Assembly (NCBI RefSeq): GCF_003260265.1
Contig: NZ_QITQ01000012.1
Coordinates: 1-64,000 of the forward strand
DNA from: Roseovarius amoyensis
GTDB taxonomy: Bacteria; Pseudomonadota; Alphaproteobacteria; Rhodobacterales; Rhodobacteraceae
DNA: 64,000 nt
Direction: 5' to 3'
In this document: piece after piece, positions 1 to 8,173 of the stretch
How the letters are laid out: each line of letters begins with the position of its first letter
Position numbering within the stretch: the first letter of the stretch is position 1
Notes under the pieces: model-generated
What the model saw: the letters and a program-made list of their open reading frames with translations, nothing else
Told to the model about the DNA's origin: nothing
Database searches by the model: none
Position numbers and translations under genes: made by a program

Positions 1-1
1 G

Positions 2-115
2 GAGCAATTGGAACTCTTCGATGCACTGAGCCTGAAAACACCCTCCTGAAACGGCCCGGTTGTGGCAAAAGCAGATATCCCGCATCAATAATATCAATCA
101 CTTACGCGTTTAACT
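2..115 (+). mobile_element. Possible right end of an insertion sequence (weak)
   Basis: A short reading frame enters from the left edge and ends at a TGA at 47-49; its last residues read EQLELFDALSLKTPS. About 60 bases of lower-GC DNA follow, and then the sequence becomes recognisable hcrA coding DNA near 110-130. A protein tail, a short non-coding stretch and then an interrupted host gene is what the end of an insertion sequence looks like. I cannot name the family, I see no target-site duplication, and the left end lies outside the window. A simple deletion junction is an equally good explanation. Confidence 0.25.
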
Positions 116-544
116 GTTGAAGTTGGGGGGCTGGTGCATGTCGAAAAAGTCTGGGCGGCGCTGGATTGCGGCTTTGCCATCAACCCGCTGGCCGTCGAGG
201 GCCAGATTGAGGGCTCTGTCTGGATGGGTCTGGGCCAGGCGCTGGGCGAGGAAACGTGCTTTGCCGACGGGTTGCCGGTGCATGGCAATTTTCTCGACTA
301 CCGGGTGCCGACGGCGGTCGAATCGCCCCCCATCGAGGTGCATATCGTCGAAAGCATCGACCCGCTCGGCCCCTTCGGCGCCAAGGAGGCCGGCGAGGGC
401 GCGCTGTCGGGCGCGCCGCCGGCGGTGGTGAACGCGGTGGCAGATGCCATCGGTCTTGATCTCAACGAATTGCCGGTCACGCCCGACCGGGTGGTGGCGG
501 CGCTGGCCGAGGCCCGCCGTGCGGCCAAGAGGAAAGCGTCATGA
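92..544 (+). pseudogene. hcrA: hcrA remnant: C-terminal piece of 4-hydroxybenzoyl-CoA reductase alpha subunit
   Basis: About 140 residues matching the C-terminal end of the molybdopterin-binding large subunit of the xanthine oxidase family, including DCGFAINP, GQIEGSVWMGLGQAL and PFGAKEAGEGAL, the last of which is the conserved loop carrying the catalytic Glu. The full subunit is normally about 750-780 residues, so roughly 80% is missing. The frame is open only from 92, after an in-frame TAA at 89-91. A GTG at 134 could start it but would make no functional enzyme. It overlaps hcrB by 4 bp (ATGA), the normal operon join, which identifies it as HcrA rather than another family member. The truncation means 4-hydroxybenzoyl-CoA dehydroxylation is probably lost here unless another hcrA exists. 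Confidence 0.7.
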
Positions 545-1503
545 CCAATGTCTTGCCAGCCTTCGATATCCTGCGCCCCGCCAACCTGGACGACGCGGTC
601 GCGGCGCTGGCCGAACCCGGCGCGCGGGCGCTGGCCGGGGGTACCGACCTGATCGTCAACCTGCGTCGCGGCATCGGCGCTCCCGAACGCCTGGTCGACC
701 TGACCGGCCTGCCCGGCATGGGCGGGATCGAGGCGCAGGGCGATACGCTGGTGATCGGCGCCGGGGTCACGTTGACCGAACTGGCCGCCAGCCCCGTTCT
801 GGGCCCGGCCGAGGCCGCGCTTGCCCAGGCGGCCGAGGCGGTGGCCGGCCCCTCGCATCGCAACATGGCCACGGTCGGCGGCAACCTGTGCCTTGATACA
901 AGGTGCCTTTACTACAACCAGAGCCACTGGTGGCGGAGATCGAACGGTTTCTGCCTGAAATACCGCGGCGACATCTGCCATGTCGCCCCCCAGGGCAAAC
1001 GTTGCCGCGCCGCGTTTTCCGGCGATCTCGCCCCCGCCTTCCTGGCGCTGGGGGCCGAGGCCGAAATTGCCGGTCCCGGTGGCCTGCGCCGCATCCCGCT
1101 GGCCGACATGTATCAAGAGGACGGCGCCGCCCATCTGACCCTGGTCGAGGGTGAGATCCTGCTGCGGCTGCACCTGTGGCGGCGTTCGGGGTGCTCGGGC
1201 TATGCCAAGATACGGACGCGCGGCGCGATGGAATTCCCGCTGGCCGGGGTCGCCGCGCTGTGCTGCCCTGTTGACGGCGGCACCGAGGTCACCCTGGCGC
1301 TGACCGGCACCAATTCGCGCCCCGTCGCGATGCCTCCCCGCATCTTGCCCGAGGGTGACGACCAGGGGTTTTACACGGCGTTGGAAAAGGACGTTCAGAA
1401 GTCGGTCTCGCCCCAGCGCACCACGACACTGGCGGCGCATTACCGCCGGCTTTCGGTCGCGGCCGAGGCCGCGCGCCTGGTGCGGAGCCTTGCAAATGGC
1501 TGA
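541..1503 (+). CDS. hcrB: 4-hydroxybenzoyl-CoA reductase, beta (FAD / 4Fe-4S) subunit
   Basis: A 320-residue FAD-binding subunit of the xanthine dehydrogenase family. FAD motifs AGGTD (32-36) and TVGGNLC (111-117) are present. Between the FAD lobes lies a cysteine-rich insertion with C122, C138, C146 and C155. This extra [4Fe-4S] loop is the hallmark of 4-hydroxybenzoyl-CoA reductase and is absent from ordinary xanthine dehydrogenase small subunits. In the family, the cluster lets electrons from reduced ferredoxin reach the FAD and the molybdenum site, removing the para-hydroxyl of 4-hydroxybenzoyl-CoA to give benzoyl-CoA. The gene is intact, but its partner hcrA is truncated and hcrC is not visible, so it may be an orphan. 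It overlaps the next gene by 8 bp. Confidence 0.9.
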   Translation: MTNVLPAFDILRPANLDDAVAALAEPGARALAGGTDLIVNLRRGIGAPERLVDLTGLPGMGGIEAQGDTLVIGAGVTLTELAASPVLGPAEAALAQAAEAVAGPSHRNMATVGGNLCLDTRCLYYNQSHWWRRSNGFCLKYRGDICHVAPQGKRCRAAFSGDLAPAFLALGAEAEIAGPGGLRRIPLADMYQEDGAAHLTLVEGEILLRLHLWRRSGCSGYAKIRTRGAMEFPLAGVAALCCPVDGGTEVTLALTGTNSRPVAMPPRILPEGDDQGFYTALEKDVQKSVSPQRTTTLAAHYRRLSVAAEAARLVRSLANG

Positions 1504-1756
1504 CGATACGCTGCCGGGTCAATGGCGCGACACCGCCGAGGGGCCAGAACTGGACCTGCGCTGGCTGGAACCGCCAGAGCCAATGGTGGGCATCCTGGGC
1601 CGGATCGAGGCCGACCCGCACCGCCCCGCCTTTACCGTGCGGCTGTCGCGCGACCCCGTCCACCTGTTTGCCGAGCTGATGGAGCGCGGCTGGGCATGGC
1701 AGTACCTGCCGGCCCAGGACGACGAGGTGCGGTTGCGGCTGGAGCGGAAGAAATGA
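1496..1756 (+). CDS. DUF2249 (TusA-like fold) protein
   Basis: An 86-residue soluble protein with the DUF2249 signature: LDLRWLEPPEPM near the start, then a hydrophobic core and LMERGWAWQYL. These proteins share the small TusA-like alpha/beta fold. They recur beside hemerythrin, NnrS-like and nitric-oxide or denitrification genes in proteobacteria, but no reaction is firmly established. The start overlaps hcrB by 8 bp and the stop overlaps the following membrane protein gene (ATGA at 1753-1756), so the three are very likely co-transcribed. I infer an accessory redox or nitrogen-oxide role from context only. Confidence 0.75.
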   Translation: MADDTLPGQWRDTAEGPELDLRWLEPPEPMVGILGRIEADPHRPAFTVRLSRDPVHLFAELMERGWAWQYLPAQDDEVRLRLERKK

Positions 1757-3030
1757 GCATCGGCACACAGGTCCTGACCGGCGCCCGCGACCGGCTGTTG
1801 CCGGCCTCGGTTCCCTATGCCTTTTTCGGGGCGGCTTGCCTCTATCATCTGTTGGCCTGGGCCGCACTGTTGCGCGGGGCGGCGCTGGTGCCCAGCTATG
1901 CCGGTGGCCCGGGTCCGGTGCTGGCGGCCATCCACCTGATCACGTTGGGTGTGCTGGCGCTGACCGCGATGGGCGCGGCCTATCAGCTGTTGCCGGTGGC
2001 GTCGCGCGAACCGCTGTGGCGGGTCTGGCCGGCGCGGCTCAGCTTCTGGCTGGCGGTGCCGGGCGTGGCGTTGCTGGCCTGGGGGATGGACGGGGTGCGG
2101 CAATGGGCGATGACGGCAGGCGGCGGCATGGTCGCGGCGGGGCTGGTCATTTTCGCCCTGCTCATCGCCAGCAACCTTTACCGCGCACGCGGCCTGCCCG
2201 TGGTCATCGCCCATGGCTGGGCGGCGCTGGTGGCGCTAACCGCACTGGTGACGCTGGGGTTGGTGCTGATCGGCAACTACGCGGCTGGCTACCTGGGTGA
2301 TCCGGGGCGCTATGCACTGGCGCACATGGTGCTGGGCATCTTCGGTTTCATGACGCTGCTGGCATTCGGTTTCAGCCATATCCTGATCCCGATGTTCGCA
2401 CTGTCGCGCACGCTGCCGGTGCGCTGGGCCTGGGCGGAATTCGCCCTGTCGGCGCTTGCTGTCGCAGCGGCGGTGGCGGCAGTCGCGGCCGGTTCGGGGC
2501 CGGGGATGGCCCTGGCGGCGACGGTCGGCATTGCGGCGGTTGTGGCCTATTTCCGGCTGATGCGCGCGGCCATGCGCACGCGCATGCGCAAACGGCTTGG
2601 CCTCGCCTTCGTGCTGGTGCGCGCGGCCTGGGGCTTTCTGGGCCTGACAATGGCGCTGGGGCTGGTGCTGGCGGCGGGGCTGCAGGTGCCCAACGGGCAG
2701 ACGCTGTTCTGGTTTTTGGCACTCGCGGGCTGGCTGCTGACCTTTCTGACAGCCGTGCTGCAGCGGATCATGCCGTTTCTCGCCACCATGCACGCCGCCG
2801 GCAAGAGCGGGCGACCGCCGCTGGTGTCAGAGCTGTCATCGGCGCTGCCGCTGCAGGTCCACGCGGTGCTGCACCTGGCGGCGGTTCCGCTGATCGCGGC
2901 GGGCATCGTGCTGGAAATGGCGCTGCCGGTTCAGATTGGCGCCGCCTCCGGGCTGGTGGGGGCAGGGGCCTTTGGCGTCTTCGCGCTCAAGGTCTTTGCC
3001 GGTCTGCGCCGCATCACGCGCAGCGCCTGA
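1753..3030 (+). CDS. Polytopic membrane protein, haem-copper-oxidase-subunit-I-like
   Basis: A 425-residue, strongly hydrophobic protein with about 12 predicted membrane segments. Conserved-looking histidines sit in helix contexts such as AIHLITLGVLAL, ALAHMVLGIFGFM and FGFSHILIPMF, resembling the haem-ligand helices of cytochrome oxidase subunit I-like and NnrS-like proteins. I chose the ATG at 1753 because it overlaps the DUF2249 stop; the frame is open further upstream but that part lies inside the DUF2249 gene. DUF2249 plus a protein of this kind is a recurring pair in denitrifiers. Function is not established; a haem- or NO-related membrane role is inference. Confidence 0.6.
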   Translation: MSIGTQVLTGARDRLLPASVPYAFFGAACLYHLLAWAALLRGAALVPSYAGGPGPVLAAIHLITLGVLALTAMGAAYQLLPVASREPLWRVWPARLSFWLAVPGVALLAWGMDGVRQWAMTAGGGMVAAGLVIFALLIASNLYRARGLPVVIAHGWAALVALTALVTLGLVLIGNYAAGYLGDPGRYALAHMVLGIFGFMTLLAFGFSHILIPMFALSRTLPVRWAWAEFALSALAVAAAVAAVAAGSGPGMALAATVGIAAVVAYFRLMRAAMRTRMRKRLGLAFVLVRAAWGFLGLTMALGLVLAAGLQVPNGQTLFWFLALAGWLLTFLTAVLQRIMPFLATMHAAGKSGRPPLVSELSSALPLQVHAVLHLAAVPLIAAGIVLEMALPVQIGAASGLVGAGAFGVFALKVFAGLRRITRSA

Positions 3031-3041
3031 TCCGCGCGCCT

Positions 3042-3083
3042 CTTGCTGCTTCTTTCTGGTCTCAAATACCCATGTCCCGACGC
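3042..3083. other. Pyrimidine-rich intergenic tract with CAAATACCC
   Basis: Between the convergent ends of the membrane protein gene and korB lies a tract containing CTGCTTCTTTCTGGTCTCAA followed by ATACCC. It resembles a sequence I recall as frequent near 3' gene ends in Rhodobacteraceae genomes. It has no clear hairpin plus T-run, so I do not call it a terminator. It is weak support for the Rhodobacterales assignment. Confidence 0.35.
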
Positions 3084-3168
3084 CGGCCGCCCCGCGCCTG
3101 ATCGGGATAGCAGGCAATGACAAAGGGGAGGTGCCCGGCACCGCCCCCGTCATCGCCTTTTCGCCCGG

Positions 3169-4005
3169 TCAGATCTCGAACATATGGTCGAGGTGCTCAG
3201 GCGCCTCTGCCGCCGGTTCGTCCATCTGCATGTGATAGGGCCGGCGGTCGCCGCGATAAAGGATGCCGGTGTTCATTCCGTCATCGGTCATGATCCGCCG
3301 CGCGGCGCGGGCCGGGTCGTCGGTGGGTTCGACCGGGGCCTTGTGCACGGTGTTCTTCCATTCCCGTTCATCGGGGCGGAAGGTCACGCAGGGGCTGAGG
3401 ATCTCGACAAAGGAAAAGCCGGGGTGATTGACCGCTTCGACCAGCGTCCGGGTGGTCGACTTGATGTCACCCGAAAACTCGCGGGCGACGAAATTCGCAC
3501 CCGACGCCAGCGCGATCACCAGCGGGTGAAACGGGCTCATCCCGGTGCCGCCGGGTGACATGGCGCTGTCCCAGTCGGGTTCGGTGGTGGGCGATGGCTG
3601 TCCCTTGGTCATGCCGTAGACGCGGTTGTCCATCACCACATAGGTGATGTCGATATTGCGCCGGCAGGCGTGCAGGAAATGGTTGCCGCCGATGGAAAAG
3701 CCGTCGCCATCGCCGCTCATCGCCAGGACGGTCAGATCGGGCCGCGCGACCTTTAGTCCCGTGGCCAGCGCCAGCGAACGGCCGTGCACGCCGTGAAAGC
3801 CGTAACAGTTGGTATAGGCCGGGATGCGCGACGAACAGCCGATGCCCGAGATCACGGCGATGTCCTCGGGCGGGGTGCCGAGTTCGGCCAGCGACTTGGT
3901 CAGTGACATCAGCACATGATAGTCACCGCAGCCCGGGCACCAGACCGGGTCCATTTCCGAGCGATAGTCCTTGGCCTTGTATGCGTTCAGCGTCGGGGCA
4001 TTCAT
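3169..4005 (-). CDS. korB: 2-oxoglutarate:ferredoxin oxidoreductase, beta subunit
   Basis: A 278-residue thiamine-pyrophosphate-binding beta subunit of the 2-oxoacid:ferredoxin oxidoreductase family. WCPGCGDYH near residue 22 carries cluster-ligand cysteines, GIGCSSR follows, and the TPP/Mg motif reads SGDGDGFSIGGNH. With KorA it oxidises 2-oxoglutarate to succinyl-CoA and reduces ferredoxin. In Thauera and Magnetospirillum this is the source of the low-potential electrons used by benzoyl-CoA reductase. Its start codon overlaps the korA stop (positions 4002-4005), so the two are translationally coupled. Its position divergent from the bcr operon supports the same role here. Confidence 0.92.
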   Translation of the reverse strand: MNAPTLNAYKAKDYRSEMDPVWCPGCGDYHVLMSLTKSLAELGTPPEDIAVISGIGCSSRIPAYTNCYGFHGVHGRSLALATGLKVARPDLTVLAMSGDGDGFSIGGNHFLHACRRNIDITYVVMDNRVYGMTKGQPSPTTEPDWDSAMSPGGTGMSPFHPLVIALASGANFVAREFSGDIKSTTRTLVEAVNHPGFSFVEILSPCVTFRPDEREWKNTVHKAPVEPTDDPARAARRIMTDDGMNTGILYRGDRRPYHMQMDEPAAEAPEHLDHMFEI

Positions 4006-5750
4006 TGGTTCACCCAGTCCTTGATCTGTTGCGTGATTTCCCGTGCGCCGATCAGGTTCGGTCCGGGACGATGGAAATGGCGCGCCTCGCCGGGCAGGTC
4101 GGTGTTGGCGCGCAGATAGGTGCGGAACTGCCCGGCATGGGACTGTTCCACCACCAGGATGCGTTCGGCGTCTTTCAGCGCCCCTTCCAGCCCCTCATGC
4201 GGGAACGGCGCCAGCAGCCGCGGCGCCACCACCTTGACGGCGATGCCCTCTTCGGCCAGGCGGCGCTGCGCCTCGCGCGCGGGTGCGGTCAGCGATCCCC
4301 AGGTCAGGATCACGGTCTTGCCCTCGCCAAAGGTTTCGCCCCAGTGGATACCGTAATCGAAATCCTCGATCTTGCGCCGGCGCTTGTCCATCTGTTCCTG
4401 CTGGTCGACGCCGCTGGATGACGGCGCGCCCGAAACCGAATGGGTCAGCCCGTCTGCGGTGTGCTGGCCGCCGGTCACACCGGGGATGGCCATCTCCGAC
4501 ACCCCGTCGGCGGTAAGGGCGTAGCGCAGATAGCGATCATCGGCAGAGGCGCCGGCATAGGTCTTGCGCTTGCCGACAAAGCTGAGGTTCGCGGGGCGTT
4601 TCATCACCACACGGGACTGCCCCAGCGCCTGGTCGGACAACAGGATCACCGGCGTCTGCATCGCCTCGGCCAGGTAGACCGACCATTGCGCGGTATACAG
4701 GCAGTCCGCGACCGAGATCGGCGCCACGACAACATGCGGCGCGTCGCCGTGAAAGCCGTTGACGGCGACGTTCAGGTCGGATTGTTCTGATTTCGTGGCG
4801 ATCCCCGTCGAGGGGCCGCAGCGCATCACGTCGACCACCACCAGCGGGATTTCCGACGCCACCGCCAGGCCCAGCGTTTCGATCATCAGCGACAGACCCG
4901 GACCCGAGGTCGCGGTGATCGAGGCGCGCCCGCCGAACGAGGCGCCGAGAATCATGTTGACCGATGCCAGCTCGTCCTCGGCCTGCACCAGTGTTCCGCC
5001 GGCCTCGGGCAGGGCTGCGGCCAGCCATTCCAGCACCTCGGTCGCCGGCGTGATCGGATAGCCGGCGGCGAAGCGCACGCCGCCGCGCACCGCGCCCAGG
5101 CCCACGGCCTCGTTGCCGGTGATCAGCCAGCGACCCTGTTCCTGTTGATAGGCGTCGCCGATTTCCAGCGTATTGCCCAAGCCGAGTTCGGCCGCCGCCT
5201 GCATGCCTGCCCTGGCGCAGGCCAGGCTGTTGGCGACTGCCGCCTCGCCCTTGGCTCCGATGCGGGCGTTGACGATTTCGGTCAGTGCCTCTTCGGTCAG
5301 GCCGATCAGCTGCGCCGCCAGCCCGGCGGCGACCATGTTCGCGCGCCCGCCCTTGACGCTGGCGGCCAGGTCCTTGATCGGCACCAGCTTTACCTCGGCG
5401 CCAGAGCGGGTGACGATCTCGGGCACATCGCCCAGTGCGGGGTCGGCGATGATGGTGCCGCCGGGGCGCACCGGCATTTCGGCCGAAAAGCGTTCTACGT
5501 TCTTCCAATCTATGGCGATCAGCAGATCGAATTCCGCGTTCATGCAATCGACCGGGTGGTTTGCCAGGCGCAGCAGCGCCCCCGCCTCGCCACCGCGAAT
5601 CTGTGGGCCGACCGAGCGGTTCATCATCCCGTACCAACCGGTCTGACCGGCGGCCTCGAGCACGATCGAACCGGCGGTCAGTGCGCCCGCGCCCCCCGAG
5701 CCGACGATAGCGAAGGACACGCTTTTCTTGGGCCGTTTCTGCTGTGTCAT
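4002..5750 (-). CDS. korA: 2-oxoglutarate:ferredoxin oxidoreductase, fused gamma-alpha subunit
   Basis: A 582-residue fusion. The N-terminal gamma domain begins VSFAIVGSGGAGALTAG and includes GGEAGALLRL; the alpha (pyrimidine-binding) domain contains GNEAVGLGAVRGGVRFAAGY, YPITPATE and TSGPGLSLM. It forms the 2-oxoacid-binding half of the KorAB enzyme that feeds electrons to ferredoxin. I placed the start at 5750 because the family-like sequence MTQQKRPKKSVSFAIVG starts there and a GGGAG ribosome site lies just upstream. The frame is open to 5816, but that extension lacks family similarity and would run back over most of the 5' leader. A consensus promoter (TTGACA-N17-TATAGT, 5863 to 5835 on this strand) lies upstream. 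Confidence 0.92.
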   Translation of the reverse strand: MTQQKRPKKSVSFAIVGSGGAGALTAGSIVLEAAGQTGWYGMMNRSVGPQIRGGEAGALLRLANHPVDCMNAEFDLLIAIDWKNVERFSAEMPVRPGGTIIADPALGDVPEIVTRSGAEVKLVPIKDLAASVKGGRANMVAAGLAAQLIGLTEEALTEIVNARIGAKGEAAVANSLACARAGMQAAAELGLGNTLEIGDAYQQEQGRWLITGNEAVGLGAVRGGVRFAAGYPITPATEVLEWLAAALPEAGGTLVQAEDELASVNMILGASFGGRASITATSGPGLSLMIETLGLAVASEIPLVVVDVMRCGPSTGIATKSEQSDLNVAVNGFHGDAPHVVVAPISVADCLYTAQWSVYLAEAMQTPVILLSDQALGQSRVVMKRPANLSFVGKRKTYAGASADDRYLRYALTADGVSEMAIPGVTGGQHTADGLTHSVSGAPSSSGVDQQEQMDKRRRKIEDFDYGIHWGETFGEGKTVILTWGSLTAPAREAQRRLAEEGIAVKVVAPRLLAPFPHEGLEGALKDAERILVVEQSHAGQFRTYLRANTDLPGEARHFHRPGPNLIGAREITQQIKDWVNQ

Positions 5751-5802
5751 GCGTCCAGAACTCCCTTGGTTTCTGCGGGGGGCGGGGGCTGATTCAAGCC
5801 TC

Positions 5803-5863
5803 TTGACCCAAAACAAGTATTCGAGTACTATTTTACTATATTAGCGAATGCAGGGCCTGTCAA
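5803..5863. promoter_or_regulatory. Divergent korAB / had-bcr promoters with overlapping operator repeats
   Basis: On the plus strand, TTGACC (5803-5808), a 17-bp spacer and TACTAT (5826-5831) form a near-consensus sigma70 promoter for had onward. On the minus strand, TTGACA (5863-5858), 17 bp and TATAGT (5840-5835) form a consensus promoter for korAB. The two -10 boxes are 3 bp apart. Two overlapping inverted repeats of the form AGTA-N6-TACT (5816-5829 and 5824-5837) cover both -10 regions, so one bound regulator could block both operons. The regulator is not identified. The repeats partly coincide with -10 sequences, so some of the symmetry could be incidental. Confidence 0.65.
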
Positions 5864-5939
5864 TCCAAAGGCGGAAGGGCATTCGAGGCAAAGAGACAGG
5901 GCGCCAGGGCGCCGGCGACAGGGGGAGAAAAGACAGAAA

Positions 5940-6998
5940 ATGGCTAGGCGCTGGATGATGACCGCCGCAGGCGATCCGCTCCGGATGGAGGAATTCGAAC
6001 CCACCCCGCCCGCGCAGGGCGAAGTGGTGGTCGAAGTGGCCGGCTGTGGCGTCTGCCACACCGATCTGGGCTACTACTATGACGGTGTGCGCACCAACCA
6101 GCCGCTGCCCCTGACGCTGGGGCACGAGATCAGCGGAACCGTCACCGCCACCGGCCCCGGCGCCGAGGACTGGCTGGGCAAGACGGTGATCGTCCCGGCG
6201 GTAATGCCCTGCGGAACCTGCGATCTGTGCTGCCGCGGCAAAAGCACCATCTGCCGCAATCAGAAGATGCCCGGCAACGATATCGAGGGCGGTTTTGCCT
6301 CGCACATCACCGTGCCCGCGCGGGGGCTTTGCCCGGTCGATACCGACCGGCTGTCGGCGATCGGGCTGGAACTGGCCGACGTGTCGGTGATCGCCGATGC
6401 GCTGACCACCCCTTACCAGGCGGCCGTACAGGCCGGCATCGGCGAGGGCGACCTGGTCATCGTCAACGGCGTCGGCGGGGTCGGCGGTTATGCCGTTCAG
6501 GTCGCCGCGGCGCTGGGCGCCAAGGTGGTGGCGATCGACGTCAACGACGCCAAGCTGGCGGCGGTCGGTGCCCACGGCGCCGCGCTGACGCTGAACGCGC
6601 GTGAACATGACGGAAGGGCGCTGAAAAAAGCCATCGGCGCATTCGCCAAGGAACAGGGGCTGCGCCAGACCGAATGGATCATCATGGAATGTTCCGGCAC
6701 CGCCGCCGGGCAGACCGCCGCGTTTGGCCTGATGGTGCATGGGGCCACCTTGTGCGTGGTCGGCTTCACCATGGACAAGGTCACCGTGCGCCTGTCGAAC
6801 CTGATGGCCTTTCACGCCCGCATGCTGGGCAACTGGGGCTGCCCGCCCGAGCTCTATCCCGGGGCGCTGGAACTGGTGCTGTCGGGCAAGGTCAGACTTG
6901 ACCCCTTCGTCGAACACCGCCCGCTCGACACGATCAACGAGGTCTTCCGCGCCGTCCATGATGGTGAACTGAAGCGCCGCGCGATCATGATCCCCTGA
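5940..6998 (+). CDS. had: 6-hydroxycyclohex-1-ene-1-carbonyl-CoA dehydrogenase
   Basis: A 352-residue zinc-dependent medium-chain dehydrogenase. GCGVCHTD and GHEISG carry catalytic-zinc ligands, [15 protein letters not shown] is the structural-zinc cysteine cluster, and [11 protein letters not shown] is the NAD-binding Rossmann glycine motif. It matches the Had enzyme of the Thauera-type benzoyl-CoA pathway, which oxidises 6-hydroxycyclohex-1-ene-1-carbonyl-CoA to the 6-oxo compound with NAD+. It is the first gene of the had-oah-dch-bcrCBAD-fdx operon, with a leader of about 100 nt after the predicted promoter and a GGGGGAGAAAAG tract before the ATG. R. palustris uses a different route after the diene hydratase, so this points to the Thauera/Magnetospirillum variant. 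Confidence 0.93.
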   Translation: MARRWMMTAAGDPLRMEEFEPTPPAQGEVVVEVAGCGVCHTDLGYYYDGVRTNQPLPLTLGHEISGTVTATGPGAEDWLGKTVIVPAVMPCGTCDLCCRGKSTICRNQKMPGNDIEGGFASHITVPARGLCPVDTDRLSAIGLELADVSVIADALTTPYQAAVQAGIGEGDLVIVNGVGGVGGYAVQVAAALGAKVVAIDVNDAKLAAVGAHGAALTLNAREHDGRALKKAIGAFAKEQGLRQTEWIIMECSGTAAGQTAAFGLMVHGATLCVVGFTMDKVTVRLSNLMAFHARMLGNWGCPPELYPGALELVLSGKVRLDPFVEHRPLDTINEVFRAVHDGELKRRAIMIP

Positions 6999-7036
6999 AC
7001 AAACGAGACGCATCAAACAGCAAGGAGCACATCAAC

Positions 7037-8173
7037 ATGGACGCACAGAGCGCCACACCGAACGATTTCGAATTCCTGTCGCACGACCTGGTCGGCGACG
7101 AGGTGCGCACCGGCCTGACCGGCCAGATCCTGTATGAAAAGCGGCCTGCAAAGGCGCCGGACGGCAGCGAGGTCGAAGGCGTCTACAACGTCTGGATCAC
7201 GCTCAACAATCCGACGCAGTTCAACGCCTACACCACCGACATGGTCAAGGGCATGATCCTGGCCCTGCGCGCCGCGTCGAACGCGCGCGACGTGGTCGCC
7301 GTGGTCGTCACCGGCGCCGGCGACAAGGCGTTCTGCACTGGCGGCAACACCAAGGAATACGCCGAATATTACGCCGGCCGGCCCGAGGAATACCGCCAGT
7401 ACATGCGGCTGTTCAACGATATGGTCAGCTCGATCATGGCCTGCGACAAGCCGGTGATCTGCCGCGTCAACGGCATGCGCATCGGCGGCGGCCAGGAAAT
7501 CGGCATGGCCTGCGATTTCTCCATCGCCCAGGACATGGCCCGTTTCGGCCAGGCCGGGCCCAAGCACGGTTCGGCCGCGATCGGCGGTTCGACCGACTTC
7601 CTGCCGGTGATGATCGGCTGCGAGATGGCGATGAATTCGGGCGTGCTGTGCGAAAGCTTCACCGCGCAAAAGGCGCTGCGGCTGGGCATCCTGAGCGACA
7701 TCGTGCCGGGGCTGAAGGTGGACGGCGAATACATCGCCAACCCGCTGGTCGAAACCCGGATGATCACGGACGAGATGGGCCGCATCCTGCATGGCGAGAT
7801 CAAGACTGGCGAGGATTACAAGAAGGGTAAGGAGCTTGTCGCCAGAGGTGCCGTCGATCTGTCGGCGCTCGACGCCAAGGTCGAGGAGCTGTGCACCAAG
7901 CTGATGATGACCTTCCCGGCCTGCACCACCAAGTCGGTCGAGGAACTGCGCAAGCCCAAGCTGAACGTCTGGAACGCCAACAAGGAAAACTCGCGCGCCT
8001 GGCTCGGGCTCAACATGATGACCGAGGCGCGCACCGGTTTCCGCGCCTTCAACGAGGGTAACCGCGAGGTCGGCCGCGAGGTCGATTTCATCACGCTGCG
8101 CCGCGAACTGGCTCAGGGGGCGCAGTGGACGGAGGACTATATCGACAGCCTGATGCCGGGGGCGCGGTCATGA
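7037..8173 (+). CDS. oah: 6-oxocyclohex-1-ene-1-carbonyl-CoA hydrolase (ring-cleaving)
   Basis: A 378-residue crotonase-superfamily hydrolase. The oxyanion-hole region GDKAFCTGGNTKEYAEYY and the second motif RVNGMRIGGGQEIGMACDF are typical of Oah, which is longer than ordinary enoyl-CoA hydratases. The family adds water to the ring double bond and then hydrolytically cleaves the C-C bond, giving 3-hydroxypimelyl-CoA. The gene lies 38 bp after had with an AAGGAG site before the ATG, and its stop overlaps the dch start. Presence of Oah fixes the downstream pathway as the Thauera type. Confidence 0.94.
   Translation: MDAQSATPNDFEFLSHDLVGDEVRTGLTGQILYEKRPAKAPDGSEVEGVYNVWITLNNPTQFNAYTTDMVKGMILALRAASNARDVVAVVVTGAGDKAFCTGGNTKEYAEYYAGRPEEYRQYMRLFNDMVSSIMACDKPVICRVNGMRIGGGQEIGMACDFSIAQDMARFGQAGPKHGSAAIGGSTDFLPVMIGCEMAMNSGVLCESFTAQKALRLGILSDIVPGLKVDGEYIANPLVETRMITDEMGRILHGEIKTGEDYKKGKELVARGAVDLSALDAKVEELCTKLMMTFPACTTKSVEELRKPKLNVWNANKENSRAWLGLNMMTEARTGFRAFNEGNREVGREVDFITLRRELAQGAQWTEDYIDSLMPGARS

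Noticed and set aside
298..1440. Long antisense open frame opposite hcrA/hcrB
   Set aside because: High G+C leaves few stops on the complementary strand. The predicted protein is Arg/Gly/Gln-rich and low-complexity with no family features, and hcrB on the other strand is clearly real.
1522..1752. Upstream extension of the membrane protein gene
   Set aside because: This part overlaps the DUF2249 gene in another frame; the ATG at 1753 overlapping the DUF2249 stop is the natural start.
5758..5816. Longer KorA start at 5816
   Set aside because: The extra 22 residues do not resemble the family and would place the start only about 10 bp after the predicted transcription start region.
5841..7016. 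391-codon open frame antisense to had
   Set aside because: It mirrors the had coding frame, is rich in His, Arg and Gln, and crosses the divergent promoter.
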